Assembly: GCF_002262875.1 (NCBI RefSeq) | Contig: NZ_NKYE01000009.1 | Span: forward strand, 124,001 to 188,000 | Length of the DNA stretch: 64,000 nt | Source of the DNA: Amycolatopsis antarctica | Lineage (GTDB): Bacteria > Actinomycetota > Actinomycetes > Mycobacteriales > Pseudonocardiaceae | Direction: 5' to 3' | In this document: piece after piece, positions 1-9,820 of the stretch | How positions within the stretch are numbered: position 1 is the stretch's first letter | How the letters are laid out: each line of letters starts with the position of its first letter | Notes under the pieces: model-generated | Told to the model about the DNA's origin: nothing | Database searches by the model: none | The model's input: only the letters and a program-made list of their open reading frames with translations | Translations under genes and position numbers: made by a program

Positions 1-3000
1 GCGGCAGCGCGCCACGACTGGTGGGATGCCCTCGGATTCCGGCATCGCGGCTCGTCCCCGCAGGACCTCAGCGCGGCGCGCAAGGCCACGCTCGTCGCCG
101 ACGCAGAGCGGATGTGGGTGCCCGCCAGCGAGATTCACACCGTTGGGGAGCTCGACGCAGACAGCATGGCCATGCTCACGCCGGAGGACGCCGCGCGAGT
201 GGCGAAGGCAGGTCCGGCCTCCGCCTATCCGGCGGGTGAGTCCGGACCGGGCCCGGTCGCGCCCGCGATGGTCGGGCACGGGGTCGGCCACGTGCAGTTG
301 CACACCGCGGAGGCGGCGACTGCCACGCTGGAGCACATCTCCAGCGCGGTCGAGGCACACGCCCAGGCATACCGCAGCGCCCGCAGCATGCAGGAGCTGG
401 TCGAGGACCAACTGGCCAACGCCGGAGTCGGCCAGGCGTTCGATCGCATGCTTAACGGCGGCCTGAGCCTTTTCGTGCCGCAGAACGTCGCCATCGGCAA
501 GATCGAACATCGCGTTCAAATCATCGCGCGGCTCGGCCAGGGCCGGTACCTCGACCGGGTACCAGGCTTCGAGATGAGCACGACAAGGGGCAGCAGGCAC
601 CGAGCCAGGACGACGGCCACCCACAGCAACACCGGTCAGGTCAACCTGGTCGCGTCCGCGATGACCCCGCTGGGCGAATCGTCCAACACGTACGCGTCCA
701 CCGGCGGTCGGCTGGCCGCCCACCGCGAAGCGACCTCGGCACGCACCAGGGCCGACGATCGGCGCGACGGTGTCCGTGTCGCGACGACAGCCGACCGAGT
801 GCGGTTCGTGCATGACCTGGAGATCACCGTCGAGGTCAGCACCTATGCCGCTCGCTCGCGCCTGGGCATGATGGTGTCGCCGCTGGCGTCCGGGGGCGAC
901 GGCAAGTACCTCAGCGGGTCCAGCGGTCCGGTCTCGTTCACCATTGCGGATGCTGCCCGCTCCGTGCTGGCTCCGGCGGAGCTGGAACCGGTGAAGCCCG
1001 TAAGCGAGGTACCCGGCTGGTGGCGCCGGGAGCGCGTCGAGGCGGGCAAGCCCGTCCGGCTCCGCCCGCAGTCGGTACTGGTCATGCTGGCACATCCAGC
1101 GGTCGCGCTGTACCGGCTAGTGGACTTGGTGGTGCGCGAGCCGGGGTCGACGAGGTCACAGCTCCGACCGCAGGCGTCGCACCGGCTCGCGACAGCGCTC
1201 GACGTACACCTGCGCGCCGGACGACTGCCCGCGCTGCTGTCGGAAGAGGGCTACCGGATTACCTTCACACGAGGAGAACTACGGGCGCTGACCGTGCGCC
1301 TGGATCTGTCCCATCGGGTCGTTGAGGCGGTGCAGCCAGGGGGAATCCAGCGAACGGGCACCACGTCGGTGTCGGCTACGAACACCTCGAACGTGGAGTA
1401 CGGCCTGATGGCGGGCACGGCGTTGGCGGCGGTTCCCCCAGGTGCCCCCGGTTCCAGAGTTCCCGGGATCGACCTGGTGTCCACGCTGTTGCCGATCGCG
1501 AACTCGTCCAAAGCCATGACCAACGAGGTCTTGGGCAAACCACACGCCAGCGGCAAGGACGCTGCCGAAGAAGTGCACTACCGGGTTCGTTCCGTTCCTC
1601 GCTGGGTGGTCGTGCCCGAGTTCCGCGGAAACCGACGAGGTCACCCCGTGACGTCTGAACCCGACGACCCGATGTGGCTGTTCGCGGACAGCTCGGCCCT
1701 CGCCGACCTTGGCATCCCCGTGCCGGTGACCTCGGCGTCGCAGGAAGCGGCTGGCCAGGCGGATGGTGCGGGCCTGCCCGCTCGGGCCGGTGAACTGCTG
1801 TCGATCCCGGACGGGCCGCGCTACCTCCCGATCGACGGACTGCTTCGCGACGTCGAGCGGCGCCTGGGACCACGCGCGCTGACCCTGCTCCCAGCGGCCA
1901 GTCCGGACGACCGCTCCGGAAATCGCGCAGCGCTGCGCGCACTGCTCAGCGGCGGACTCGACGCGGCAAGGGCCGCCCGCCTGCAGGAGGCCCCGGAGCG
2001 CGTGGCTCTGTGGCACGGCAGGGGGACTCACCTCGCCGAGCTGCGCTACGAGGACCCAGCCGACGAGACGCCGAGGATATCGTTGTCGATCTCCCACCGT
2101 GGCAGGTTGCTCGCCGAAGCATCCGCGGTCGTCGACGTCGGCTCGACGGAGGACACCCCGGGCGGGAGACGAGCCGCCCCTGACGACGTAGGAGAGTTGC
2201 CCGCGGAGTGGGAGACGGACGCGATCAGGGCATCGCGGGAGGAACTCGCACGACGACTCGACGAGTGGGAAGAGCGGCACGCCGCGACGACGCCGACCGC
2301 CGATGGTGTCGTCACGAGCGCTGCCTCGGCGTCGTTGTCCACCGACATCGGCGAGCCCGACGGTGGCCTGGCCCACTGGGCGGAGGTCGCCGAACAGTGG
2401 CTGATCCTCAATCCGGATGTCGCCCCGGTCGCGGTGGACGCGGTGAAGGAGGCGGAGCAGGCATATTGGGTCGCCAAAGAAGCGCACGACGCCCTCGTCA
2501 CTGCGGCCTGGAACACCGCGCGAGGCCAGGTATCACCGCCGTCGTACTTCACCCAACGCGGCATTCTCGGTGAGGGCCGCGTTGAGCAGATCATGGGCAG
2601 CTCGCCGACCGACGACACCGAAGCCACCGAGGCGATCACAGCGCTGGCCACCCGCGACCTGCCGACCGAGCTGCGCCGTCCCGTGGTGTCCGCGGTTCAT
2701 AAGCTGATGCGTCGCTACGGATCGATGCTGACCCTCGAACGGCTGCTGACCGGCGATGGGGTCGTCGTGGGGGAGGGCGACGAGGCGAGCTGGGTCGACC
2801 TGCGGCTGTCGTTCGACCTGCGTGGCACCGCGGAGCATGCGCAGGGCGCTACGCGCGACCCCGCCACGCTGGAGCACACGGGCCGCCTGGCGATCACTGG
2901 GATCGGCTTCGGCACCTGGACCGGTGACCACGGCCGTACCGTATCGGCTTCGGCTTCGGCCGGTTTGCCGCCGGGCGTCATCGGCGGCCAGGTAGGGGTC

Positions 3001-6000
3001 GGGCAGACGATCACCACCACGAACGTGGCGATGGCGGCACGGGCGGTCTTCCGCCGCGCGCTCACCCACGAGGCGTCTGCGGCGGCATTCGACGCCGATG
3101 TCGCCGTGCACACATCGGTCACGCCCCTCGTTGCCCGCGCCAAGCGGCGGTCCCACGTCAGTCTCGCGCCGAGCGCCTTGCGTTTGCGCTTCCCGGTCGG
3201 CAGCACCGACGAGAACGGGCCGATCCGGCCGGTCGGCAACTCCGCCGCGGTCGTCGGCGCCAATCTCGTGGTGGTCGCCACCGATCTGCTGGCGTCGGGC
3301 CGGGAACAGGTCATGAACTCGCTGGACGCGGTCTCCGACTCGCTGGTCGGGACCTTCCGCCATCCTGGGACGCGAGCTCAGCTCAGGGCCATGGCCGACC
3401 TGCGCTCGCGGGCGTCGGACCTGATGGCCACCGAGGAGGTTCTCGCGGAGGGGGGCAGGTGGCTCGCCCACGGCGTGACGTCGCAGGGCGCGCGGCTCCC
3501 GGCACCGCTGCCCGGCACGGTGCACGGCGGGCGGATCGTCCTTGGCAAGCCCGAGGTGTACTCCGTGCAACGGCTGGGTGAGAGTGACGTGCCGCTGTGG
3601 GGCATGGCCATCGCGATCGCGCAGGACGTGCCCTCGTTTGGCACATCGAGCTCGACCAATGCCGCCATCACGGGCGGCACCGGACTGAGCTCCGGTCCGG
3701 TCTCCGCCAGCTTGGGTTTGACGGTGAGTGCGTCCACCACCCGAAGACTGGCGTCGGAGAGCCGATCCAGGGCCGGGAGTTACCGCACGTTCACCGACCA
3801 CGGCCGCACCGTGCTGTTCCGGCTTCGTGCGGGCAGCCGGGTCGAAGTTGACACGTCGGCCCCGATCAGTGGGCACCTCCGTGGCAGGACGGTGCACGGC
3901 GACGTCTACGTGCGTGTTCCCGCCACCGACGCGGACCGGTTCGAGGCGGCGCTCGTCGGTGACCCGCCATCGGCTCCTGGCGCGAGTGTCGCGCAGCTAC
4001 GTGAGGTTCCGGCGACGCTGCGGCCCGACCAGCCGTTCGGCATTCACGCCGTACTCGCCGCCCCCGGCGTCGCCACCGTGCTCGACCGTGCGCGCGCTCA
4101 GTTCGACGACCTCCTCGCCGTCCTGCGCGGACGCGGCGTCCGGCTCGATCCCGCCGAGGTCATCCGGGTCCGCGCCGACTTAGACGACAGATTGCAATGG
4201 GAGATCGTGGCGAACATGGTCGACGACCTGCGGTTCACCCCGGCGCGGATGGAGTTCCGCCTCGCCGGGCGGCAGTACGCGGTCGGCCTGCGGGTCGAGG
4301 CCACTCGGCCGCCTGGATACGTCGGGCGTAGGAACGACGTGTCGATGGCGGTAACCAGCGACTCGCGCACGTTGACCTATCTCAGGCAGGGCATCACCAA
4401 CAGCCGGGCGCTCAAGCTGTCGCTGGCCGACATCACGATCGACACCGCGAACATCGTGCCGGGGACCGACATCGGGCTAGGCGTGGACTTCACTTTCGGC
4501 TCCGGCCGCACCCGGGTGGCACACGCCGGTCGCGGCGGCGGCACCCGCGAGGCGATCGACTACCGCGGAGAAGCCGACGTGTGGTCGTATCCGGTGGCCT
4601 ACACCGTGTCGCTCGAAGCGCCGTACGGCCTCGGTGCTGGTGTGCCGACCACGCTGGACGTCGCGGTGATGCCCCAGCCGGAGCGGGTGGCGGCCGTGGT
4701 GCACATCGCGGTGCCCGCGGATATGCCGGCCCGGCCGGAGTTGGCCGACGCCCAGCCGAGAGCGCACGACGACGTGCACGAGGCGCATCGCCTGACGGGA
4801 ACCCGGTACGACGGCCCGGAGCTACGGGCGCCCGCAGGGTACGCGGCGCCGGCGTTGGTGCGCGGCGTCGAGGACATCCGCAACGCGATCAATCGCGTGT
4901 GGCGTGCGGTGGCGCCGCGGAGCACCACGATGCCCGACCTGCCGGTGCTCGGCCACGAACTACGGTCCCGGCTGCACCAGCACGAATGGCTCGTCCACCC
5001 CGACCCGGACGACAATGTGGTCCAGCGGTCGGCACCGAGAGTGCGGGTGCGAACGCGGTTGCTCAACGCCCGGCCGATCCACCTCGACCGGCGTTTCGCG
5101 TCCCAGCGGATCCACGGCAGCTATGGGATCGTCGACACCGCGACGGTGGATTTCAGGTCGTTCGGCGTCACCGGGCGGCTGCGGCTGGACGACCTGCTCG
5201 ATGTGGGTCTAGGCACTGAGCGCGGCTGGGAATCGGTGCGCGGCCACGTACCGATCAAGAATTCCGTCTGGACCGAGACGGACGACCATCCGCACGTGTT
5301 GTACACGGCCGACCTCGAGGTGACGGTCGAGGGCTACGGGTGGAGCGCGGTGCACGAACTCACGGTCGCTCCTGCGTCGGCGGCGACCACGGTGGTCGTG
5401 CCGTCAGGGGCCGACCTGTGGATCTCCACCCGCGTCGTCGCAGAACTGGGGCTGCCCGCGATACCGGAGCACACCGTCGCGCGGGCGCCCGAACCCGTCC
5501 GCTACCTGCCGGGCAGTGCCAACCCCGAAGGCGCTCTCGGGGACGTGCAGGTGCGTCGCGTGGACAACTGGTCCGATGTCACGGAGCGCGTGCGCAAGGC
5601 GGTCGAGGAGGTCGCGCCGGAGTTCGCCAGGCAGCTGAGCGGGACGGCACCCGTTCTCGACCACTTCCTGCGGCCGGCGAACGCGCCAGCGGCGACCAGG
5701 TTGGCCGCCTTCGGTGGGTATGCGATGTCGGTGCCCCGGCCGGTGCTCGGCGGGGTCGAGATCCTCGAGGTGAGAATCACGGCAGACCTCGACTACGGCC
5801 GTGCGGCGCACATCCGTACAGACCCGGCGGTCACGATGTCCTCGGAGCGGCGGCCCACCGATCAGCGGGCGGTGGCGACCACGTGGCGGCGGACAGGCAT
5901 GCAGTACGCCTCGGCTGGCTGGTCCAACGCCACCGGCGGCGGAGCGGGCGAAGGCAGCCGCACCCATACCAGTGTTAACCGTGCTGACGTCGTGTCGCGG

Positions 6001-8553
6001 ACACGGGGCACGCAGGTCGCGATCAGCACCGCACCGACGGCAGAGTTCGACGTGCCTGCCGTCTACACCGTCTCCGTCTTTAAGCACCATGTCCGCGCCG
6101 AGCTGTTCCGGACACTGTCCGCCGCGCTGCTGCGGCCGCCCGCCGACCGTGCCCCGGAGAGTCGCGCGGTAGTCGTGCCCGAGCGTCTACGCACCACGGA
6201 AAGCGTCGTCCGCCTGCAGGTTCCTGAGGATGAGGCGCCGCTGACACCGCCGGATCCGATTATCGCTACCGTCCACACGGGTCCGTGGGAGCGAGTGCCG
6301 GGCGAATCCCGGCCTGGCGAGGTGAGACTTGACCACACGGCGATCATCTCCGCGATGCCGGGACATTCGGACCTGGTGCGGACGCTGGCCGAGCAGGTGC
6401 GCCGCGTGGCGCAAGGCCGGACCGGGACGGCCTTCGGCGAAGGCGACCGCATCCTCGGTGCGGGCACCGTCGGGCAGGCCCAGCTCGAGGAGTTCCTCAA
6501 CGAGGACATGCTGCGAGGGATGTTCCTGCGAGTCCAGGACTTCGGCCACACCATCCCGCTGTACGACAACAGCCCGCTGGCCGAACGCACGTTCACAATC
6601 ACCGCGGGGCTCCGGGTCGTCAACGCCCGACCGACTCCCGGCCGCAGGCACCTGGTGCACGAGCAGGGGCTGGAGATGTCCAGCATGACGGGTGTTCGGC
6701 AGAGCGACACCACCACGATCGGCGCGGACGGCTCCGGCGAAGGGGTCGCGAACCGGGTCGCGGGCGGCGTTGGCGTCAGTTCCTCGGCTCCGGCCAACGG
6801 TCCCGGGCAGTTCACGCTGAGGTGGCCGCACTTTCCCGCAGCGTCGACCAGGCCGGAGGACGATTACCTCGAGTACTGGGCCGACGTCGAGTATGACTTC
6901 GGTGTTCGACTCGGCCGGTCCAACGCCGTGGTCACCGGACTGAACGTGGCGCTGTCCGGTGTCCATTCGGTCGTGCGCGCCGCGCGCCCGTCACTGGCCG
7001 GGGGGCAGGCGCCGCGGATCGACCTGAACGGAGCCACGCAGTGGCGGACCACCACTGTCCGCAACGGTATGCGGTTCCTGGTCAGGAGACCGGACGCGCA
7101 ACGGCTCGGCCTTCCGCTGGACGCCGAGCTGACGGCGGTCGAGCCACCGAAGGAGTCCTACGTCCGTAGCGGTGATCGGCTGCGGACGCCGCACGGCGTG
7201 CTCAGCCTGGCCGCCGTTCAGGACTTCAGCCGTGCGTTGACCGACGCGCTGAACGCCGACCTGCCCGCGTCCGGCGTGGCAGTGGAGACCGTCCCGATGA
7301 CGCCGCAGGCGGCTGCGGATGCCCTTGGTGTGCGGTTGATCGTCGTAGACGACCAACCACCCGGCCCCGTGCCGGACCGACCCGACCTGCCGTGGCGGCA
7401 GGCCCGCCTCGAGCCCACTGAGTACGACGGGCGGCCGAAGGGCTCCGGTCAGACCGTTGTGCTGCTGGCGGAAGGTGACTGCTACCGGGCCGCGACCCTT
7501 GGCACCTCCGGCGGCACGGAGTCGACGCGCCGCCGTGAGCGCTTCGCGGCGCCGCCTCCGGGTGTTCCATGGAAGCACTCGACACCGCGGCCGGCTGCCC
7601 CACCTTCGTTCCTGCGCGGCTACGACTACACGACGCCGACGCCGCACCAGGCTCGACTGCTGTTCGAGAAACTCGACCTCGCCGCGACGGCCGAGCCGAT
7701 TCGCGGTGAACTCGACCCTGGTCGCGCCCGGCACCGCCCAGGCTTGACCCTCAACGTACTGGTCGACGGGCGGCCCTCGGCGGTATCGGCGATCGTGCAC
7801 GCCGTCGACGCGCCGCTGCCCGCGCTGCGCAGGCTGGGCCGGTACGCAGTGGAGAACCGGTCCGAAGTACGTACCGTCCTGTGGACCGACACGGTCAGGG
7901 AGGATCTGCGGCTACCCACGGGAAGCGCGGCAGGACGTCGAGCGCGCGCGCTGGTCGACTGGGCCAAGGAACATGGTGTCGTCCTGCTGTCGGTTCCCGA
8001 GGTGTTCAACGCCAACGCACCGATGCGGCTGCACGACCTGTACAGCGCCTTCACGCTCGACATGTCCGGTGACGACCGGTCCGCGGCGGACCGCCTGCTG
8101 CGCTGGGAAGTCCTCAACCGCTTCGGCGGAATCGTCACCGACGCAGCGCGGCCCGACGCGGATCTGGCCCGGCTGCGGTCGGTGTTGTCGACCAGGGGCG
8201 ATGACGTCGCGCTGGACGACGTGTCGGAGACGCCAATCGTGGCGCCTGCCGGTCACCCCGTCCCGGAGCGGATGCTCGACGACATGCGCAGGCAGTACCT
8301 CCGGCAACACAGGCACCGACCATCGGACGCCCAGAGCGCGTCCGGCGAAGCCCGGTCCGTTGTGCCGCGCGCCATCCGCGCGGTTCCGCATGCTGGGGTT
8401 GACGAGCTGGCTCCTGCGAGCACCCAGCGCGAGCCAGAATCGGACTCCGAGGCCGGCGGCGGTGGTTCCCCGGAGACGTCCCGTTCGGATCTGTTGCTGC
8501 GGCGGAGGGAGATCCCGCGTTGGTTGCCACGGACGGACAGTCAGGACGAGTGA
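1..8553 (+). CDS. Giant modular protein with C-terminal glycosyltransferase-like domain (5' end outside window)
   Basis: The frame is open from base 1, so the true start lies to the left; 2,850 residues are visible. No signal peptide or membrane segment is seen in this part. The body is built of repeated beta-rich modules of several hundred residues. A short helix is followed by strands of the type VRVRTRLLNARPIHL, and modules begin near residues 151, 918, 1417, 1680, 1907 and 2174. The last ~250 residues resemble the GT-A fold of TcdA/TcdB-like and OCH1-like sugar transferases: IVH at 2598-2600, LWTD ending at 2630, then AADRLLRWEVLNRFGG before TDAARPD near 2714. The normal DxD is reduced to D-A-A, so activity is uncertain. 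Its place beside an ESX operon suggests, but does not prove, a type VII-exported toxin or surface protein. The GT assignment is from motif spacing only. Confidence 0.85.
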   Translation, partial: AAARHDWWDALGFRHRGSSPQDLSAARKATLVADAERMWVPASEIHTVGELDADSMAMLTPEDAARVAKAGPASAYPAGESGPGPVAPAMVGHGVGHVQLHTAEAATATLEHISSAVEAHAQAYRSARSMQELVEDQLANAGVGQAFDRMLNGGLSLFVPQNVAIGKIEHRVQIIARLGQGRYLDRVPGFEMSTTRGSRHRARTTATHSNTGQVNLVASAMTPLGESSNTYASTGGRLAAHREATSARTRADDRRDGVRVATTADRVRFVHDLEITVEVSTYAARSRLGMMVSPLASGGDGKYLSGSSGPVSFTIADAARSVLAPAELEPVKPVSEVPGWWRRERVEAGKPVRLRPQSVLVMLAHPAVALYRLVDLVVREPGSTRSQLRPQASHRLATALDVHLRAGRLPALLSEEGYRITFTRGELRALTVRLDLSHRVVEAVQPGGIQRTGTTSVSATNTSNVEYGLMAGTALAAVPPGAPGSRVPGIDLVSTLLPIANSSKAMTNEVLGKPHASGKDAAEEVHYRVRSVPRWVVVPEFRGNRRGHPVTSEPDDPMWLFADSSALADLGIPVPVTSASQEAAGQADGAGLPARAGELLSIPDGPRYLPIDGLLRDVERRLGPRALTLLPAASPDDRSGNRAALRALLSGGLDAARAARLQEAPERVALWHGRGTHLAELRYEDPADETPRISLSISHRGRLLAEASAVVDVGSTEDTPGGRRAAPDDVGELPAEWETDAIRASREELARRLDEWEERHAATTPTADGVVTSAASASLSTDIGEPDGGLAHWAEVAEQWLILNPDVAPVAVDAVKEAEQAYWVAKEAHDALVTAAWNTARGQVSPPSYFTQRGILGEGRVEQIMGSSPTDDTEATEAITALATRDLPTELRRPVVSAVHKLMRRYGSMLTLERLLTGDGVVVGEGDEASWVDLRLSFDLRGTAEHAQGATRDPATLEHTGRLAITGIGFGTWTGDHGRTVSASASAGLPPGVIGGQVGVGQTITTTNVAMAARAVFRRALTHEASAAAFDADVAVHTSVTPLVARAKRRSHVSLAPSALRLRFPVGSTDENGPIRPVGNSAAVVGANLVVVATDLLASGREQVMNSLDAVSDSLVGTFRHPGTRAQLRAMADLRSRASDLMATEEVLAEGGRWLAHGVTSQGARLPAPLPGTVHGGRIVLGKPEVYSVQRLGESDVPLWGMAIAIAQDVPSFGTSSSTNAAITGGTGLSSGPVSASLGLTVSASTTRRLASESRSRAGSYRTFTDHGRTVLFRLRAGSRVEVDTSAPISGHLRGRTVHGDVYVRVPATDADRFEAALVGDPPSAPGASVAQLREVPATLRPDQPFGIHAVLAAPGVATVLDRARAQFDDLLAVLRGRGVRLDPAEVIRVRADLDDRLQWEIVANMVDDLRFTPARMEFRLAGRQYAVGLRVEATRPPGYVGRRNDVSMAVTSDSRTLTYLRQGITNSRALKLSLADITIDTANIVPGTDIGLGVDFTFGSGRTRVAHAGRGGGTREAIDYRGEADVWSYPVAYTVSLEAPYGLGAGVPTTLDVAVMPQPERVAAVVHIAVPADMPARPELADAQPRAHDDVHEAHRLTGTRYDGPELRAPAGYAAPALVRGVEDIRNAINRVWRAVAPRSTTMPDLPVLGHELRSRLHQHEWLVHPDPDDNVVQRSAPRVRVRTRLLNARPIHLDRRFASQRIHGSYGIVDTATVDFRSFGVTGRLRLDDLLDVGLGTERGWESVRGHVPIKNSVWTETDDHPHVLYTADLEVTVEGYGWSAVHELTVAPASAATTVVVPSGADLWISTRVVAELGLPAIPEHTVARAPEPVRYLPGSANPEGALGDVQVRRVDNWSDVTERVRKAVEEVAPEFARQLSGTAPVLDHFLRPANAPAATRLAAFGGYAMSVPRPVLGGVEILEVRITADLDYGRAAHIRTDPAVTMSSERRPTDQRAVATTWRRTGMQYASAGWSNATGGGAGEGSRTHTSVNRADVVSRTRGTQVAISTAPTAEFDVPAVYTVSVFKHHVRAELFRTLSAALLRPPADRAPESRAVVVPERLRTTESVVRLQVPEDEAPLTPPDPIIATVHTGPWERVPGESRPGEVRLDHTAIISAMPGHSDLVRTLAEQVRRVAQGRTGTAFGEGDRILGAGTVGQAQLEEFLNEDMLRGMFLRVQDFGHTIPLYDNSPLAERTFTITAGLRVVNARPTPGRRHLVHEQGLEMSSMTGVRQSDTTTIGADGSGEGVANRVAGGVGVSSSAPANGPGQFTLRWPHFPAASTRPEDDYLEYWADVEYDFGVRLGRSNAVVTGLNVALSGVHSVVRAARPSLAGGQAPRIDLNGATQWRTTTVRNGMRFLVRRPDAQRLGLPLDAELTAVEPPKESYVRSGDRLRTPHGVLSLAAVQDFSRALTDALNADLPASGVAVETVPMTPQAAADALGVRLIVVDDQPPGPVPDRPDLPWRQARLEPTEYDGRPKGSGQTVVLLAEGDCYRAATLGTSGGTESTRRRERFAAPPPGVPWKHSTPRPAAPPSFLRGYDYTTPTPHQARLLFEKLDLAATAEPIRGELDPGRARHRPGLTLNVLVDGRPSAVSAIVHAVDAPLPALRRLGRYAVENRSEVRTVLWTDTVREDLRLPTGSAAGRRARALVDWAKEHGVVLLSVPEVFNANAPMRLHDLYSAFTLDMSGDDRSAADRLLRWEVLNRFGGIVTDAARPDADLARLRSVLSTRGDDVALDDVSETPIVAPAGHPVPERMLDDMRRQYLRQHRHRPSDAQSASGEARSVVPRAIRAVPHAGVDELAPASTQREPESDSEAGGGGSPETSRSDLLLRRREIPRWLPRTDSQDE

Positions 8554-8654
8554 ATCACCGGCGGATGGGCAGACGGCACGTCCTTGCACGCCAGCAGGCC
8601 AGGACGGCGGGGCAGAGTGTGCCCGCGGCAATGCGATCGTCCTGGCTTCCGTCG

Positions 8655-8667
8655 TAGCGTGGTTCAA
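8655..8667 (+). promoter_or_regulatory. Candidate -10 element for a leaderless transcript
   Basis: TAGCGT (8655-8660) fits the actinobacterial -10 pattern TAnnnT. It lies 7 bases before a GTG codon that has no Shine-Dalgarno sequence. This spacing would place the transcription start on or next to the start codon. No clear -35 is seen. The inference rests on this spacing recurring before polA and the gene at 60796. Confidence 0.4.
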
Positions 8668-8964
8668 GTGACTGCAGGGACACCCGACGGTGACGCGGTG
8701 AACGATGTCGGTTTCGACGACACCTTCACCCATCTTCTGCTGGCCGACCAGCTCGACGCCGTCATGGACCAGCTGGCGAGCCAGGTGCCGTTACAACGGA
8801 GCCAGCAGGCACGAGACAGACTGATCTCGTTTCTCTACGCGCACAGTCAGGCGGCTACGGCACTGCGTCAGTTCGTGGCAGGCTCCTACGACTCCCAGGA
8901 ACACATGCGGGAGGCGACGATGCTGCTGGAGCGGGTCACCCCGGACGACTTCGTCATCTTCTGA
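8668..8964 (+). CDS. Small hypothetical protein downstream of the giant gene
   Basis: A 98-residue acidic, mostly helical protein that I do not recognise. It begins MTAGTPDGDAVNDVGF and ends TPDDFVIF. GTG 8668 was chosen because of the -10-like TAGCGT just upstream. GTG 8659 or GTG 8698 in the same frame are alternatives, and none of the three has a good ribosome binding site. It lies 114 bases after the giant gene, on the same strand, and converges with the LuxR-type regulator. The position would suit an immunity or chaperone partner of the giant protein, but nothing in the sequence shows this. It has no signal peptide or membrane segment. Confidence 0.6.
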   Translation: MTAGTPDGDAVNDVGFDDTFTHLLLADQLDAVMDQLASQVPLQRSQQARDRLISFLYAHSQAATALRQFVAGSYDSQEHMREATMLLERVTPDDFVIF

Positions 8965-8977
8965 TCGCTCGGCGGCC

Positions 8978-9592
8978 TCAGATGGCTCCGGACCGCAGGG
9001 CATAGGCGACGGCGTGCGATCGGTTGCGCAGCTTTAGCCGTAACGTCAGCGCGTGGACGATGTACTTGACCGTGCGCTCCGAGAACATCAGCCGCTTCGC
9101 CACGGCCGCCGTGTCCAGACCGTCCGCAAGCAGACGCAGCACCGCCTTCTCACGCTCACTGAATGGCGACGGCGGCTTGTTCGGCGACGAGCGGATCGGG
9201 TGCGCAGGCGCTGCCGAGACCGTTTCAACGGCTGGCGCGCTGGTGGCCCGGCCCGCCTCGCGGACGGCCGCAAGCAGGCGTGTTTCCGTCGCCGCCTCGC
9301 GATAGACCACGGCACCGAGCGGCAGCCCGGCCAAACCGTCCGTGTCGAACTTGCCCTCGTGCGGGGTGATCAGCACGACCGGGCTGCTGACCTGGCGCGC
9401 GACTTGGCGCAGGACGGCTCGGGCGGCGGCCTGGCCTTCTCCCACCTCTTCGAGGACGACGACGGTGACGGTCGCATCGACCGCCGCCTCTCCGGTCACG
9501 AGTTCGAGACCGGGAGTCGACCGCAGAAGTCTGCTGATTCCTGCGTGCGTGAGCGGGTCTGCCGCGTATACCGCGACCTTGGTCTTGTCCAT
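8978..9592 (-). CDS. LuxR/NarL-family regulator with degenerate receiver domain
   Basis: 204 residues. The C-terminal 60-65 residues form a classical LuxR-type helix-turn-helix (SEREKAVLRLLADGL, then FSERTVKYIVHALTLRLKLR), so this is a DNA-binding regulator. The N-terminal half has receiver-domain length and hydrophobic pattern. At the expected phospho-acceptor strand it reads VTVVVLEEVG, with Glu where Asp is usual, so phosphorylation is doubtful. ATG 9592 is preceded by GGAGGT at 4 bases. The GTG four codons upstream would overlap that site and is less likely. It is divergent from the ESX operon across a 228-base gap, so control of that operon is a reasonable inference. It could respond to a ligand or to partner proteins rather than to a kinase. 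Confidence 0.85.
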   Translation of the reverse strand: MDKTKVAVYAADPLTHAGISRLLRSTPGLELVTGEAAVDATVTVVVLEEVGEGQAAARAVLRQVARQVSSPVVLITPHEGKFDTDGLAGLPLGAVVYREAATETRLLAAVREAGRATSAPAVETVSAAPAHPIRSSPNKPPSPFSEREKAVLRLLADGLDTAAVAKRLMFSERTVKYIVHALTLRLKLRNRSHAVAYALRSGAI

Positions 9593-9693
9593 CGCGACCT
9601 CCACAGAACTGGGCGATGTCAGCAGGGTGAGCGGTAAGACTCAACAGTTTCTTTACGGCTGCCGCTCCGTCCGCGTTTGCGGGCAAGTTCTGA

Positions 9694-9801
9694 GGTACGG
9701 GCGGTACGAGATGCGGCGCCTGCACTCGCCGTCGCCGCCGGCCGACGGTTATCCATATCTGCATACCAACGGCCCGAGCACGTCGGCGCCTGTCACGTAC
9801 C
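9694..9801. promoter_or_regulatory. GGTACG repeats in the divergent regulator/ESX gap
   Basis: The 228-base divergent gap holds two direct copies of GGTACG (9694-9699 and 9703-9708, 9-base period). An inverted copy, CGTACC, lies at 9796-9801, just before the first esx gene. They could be operator half-sites for the adjacent LuxR-type regulator. Six-base words recur by chance, so support is weak. No convincing -35/-10 pair was identified. Confidence 0.25.
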
Positions 9802-9820
9802 GAACCTCGAGGGAGCAGAG

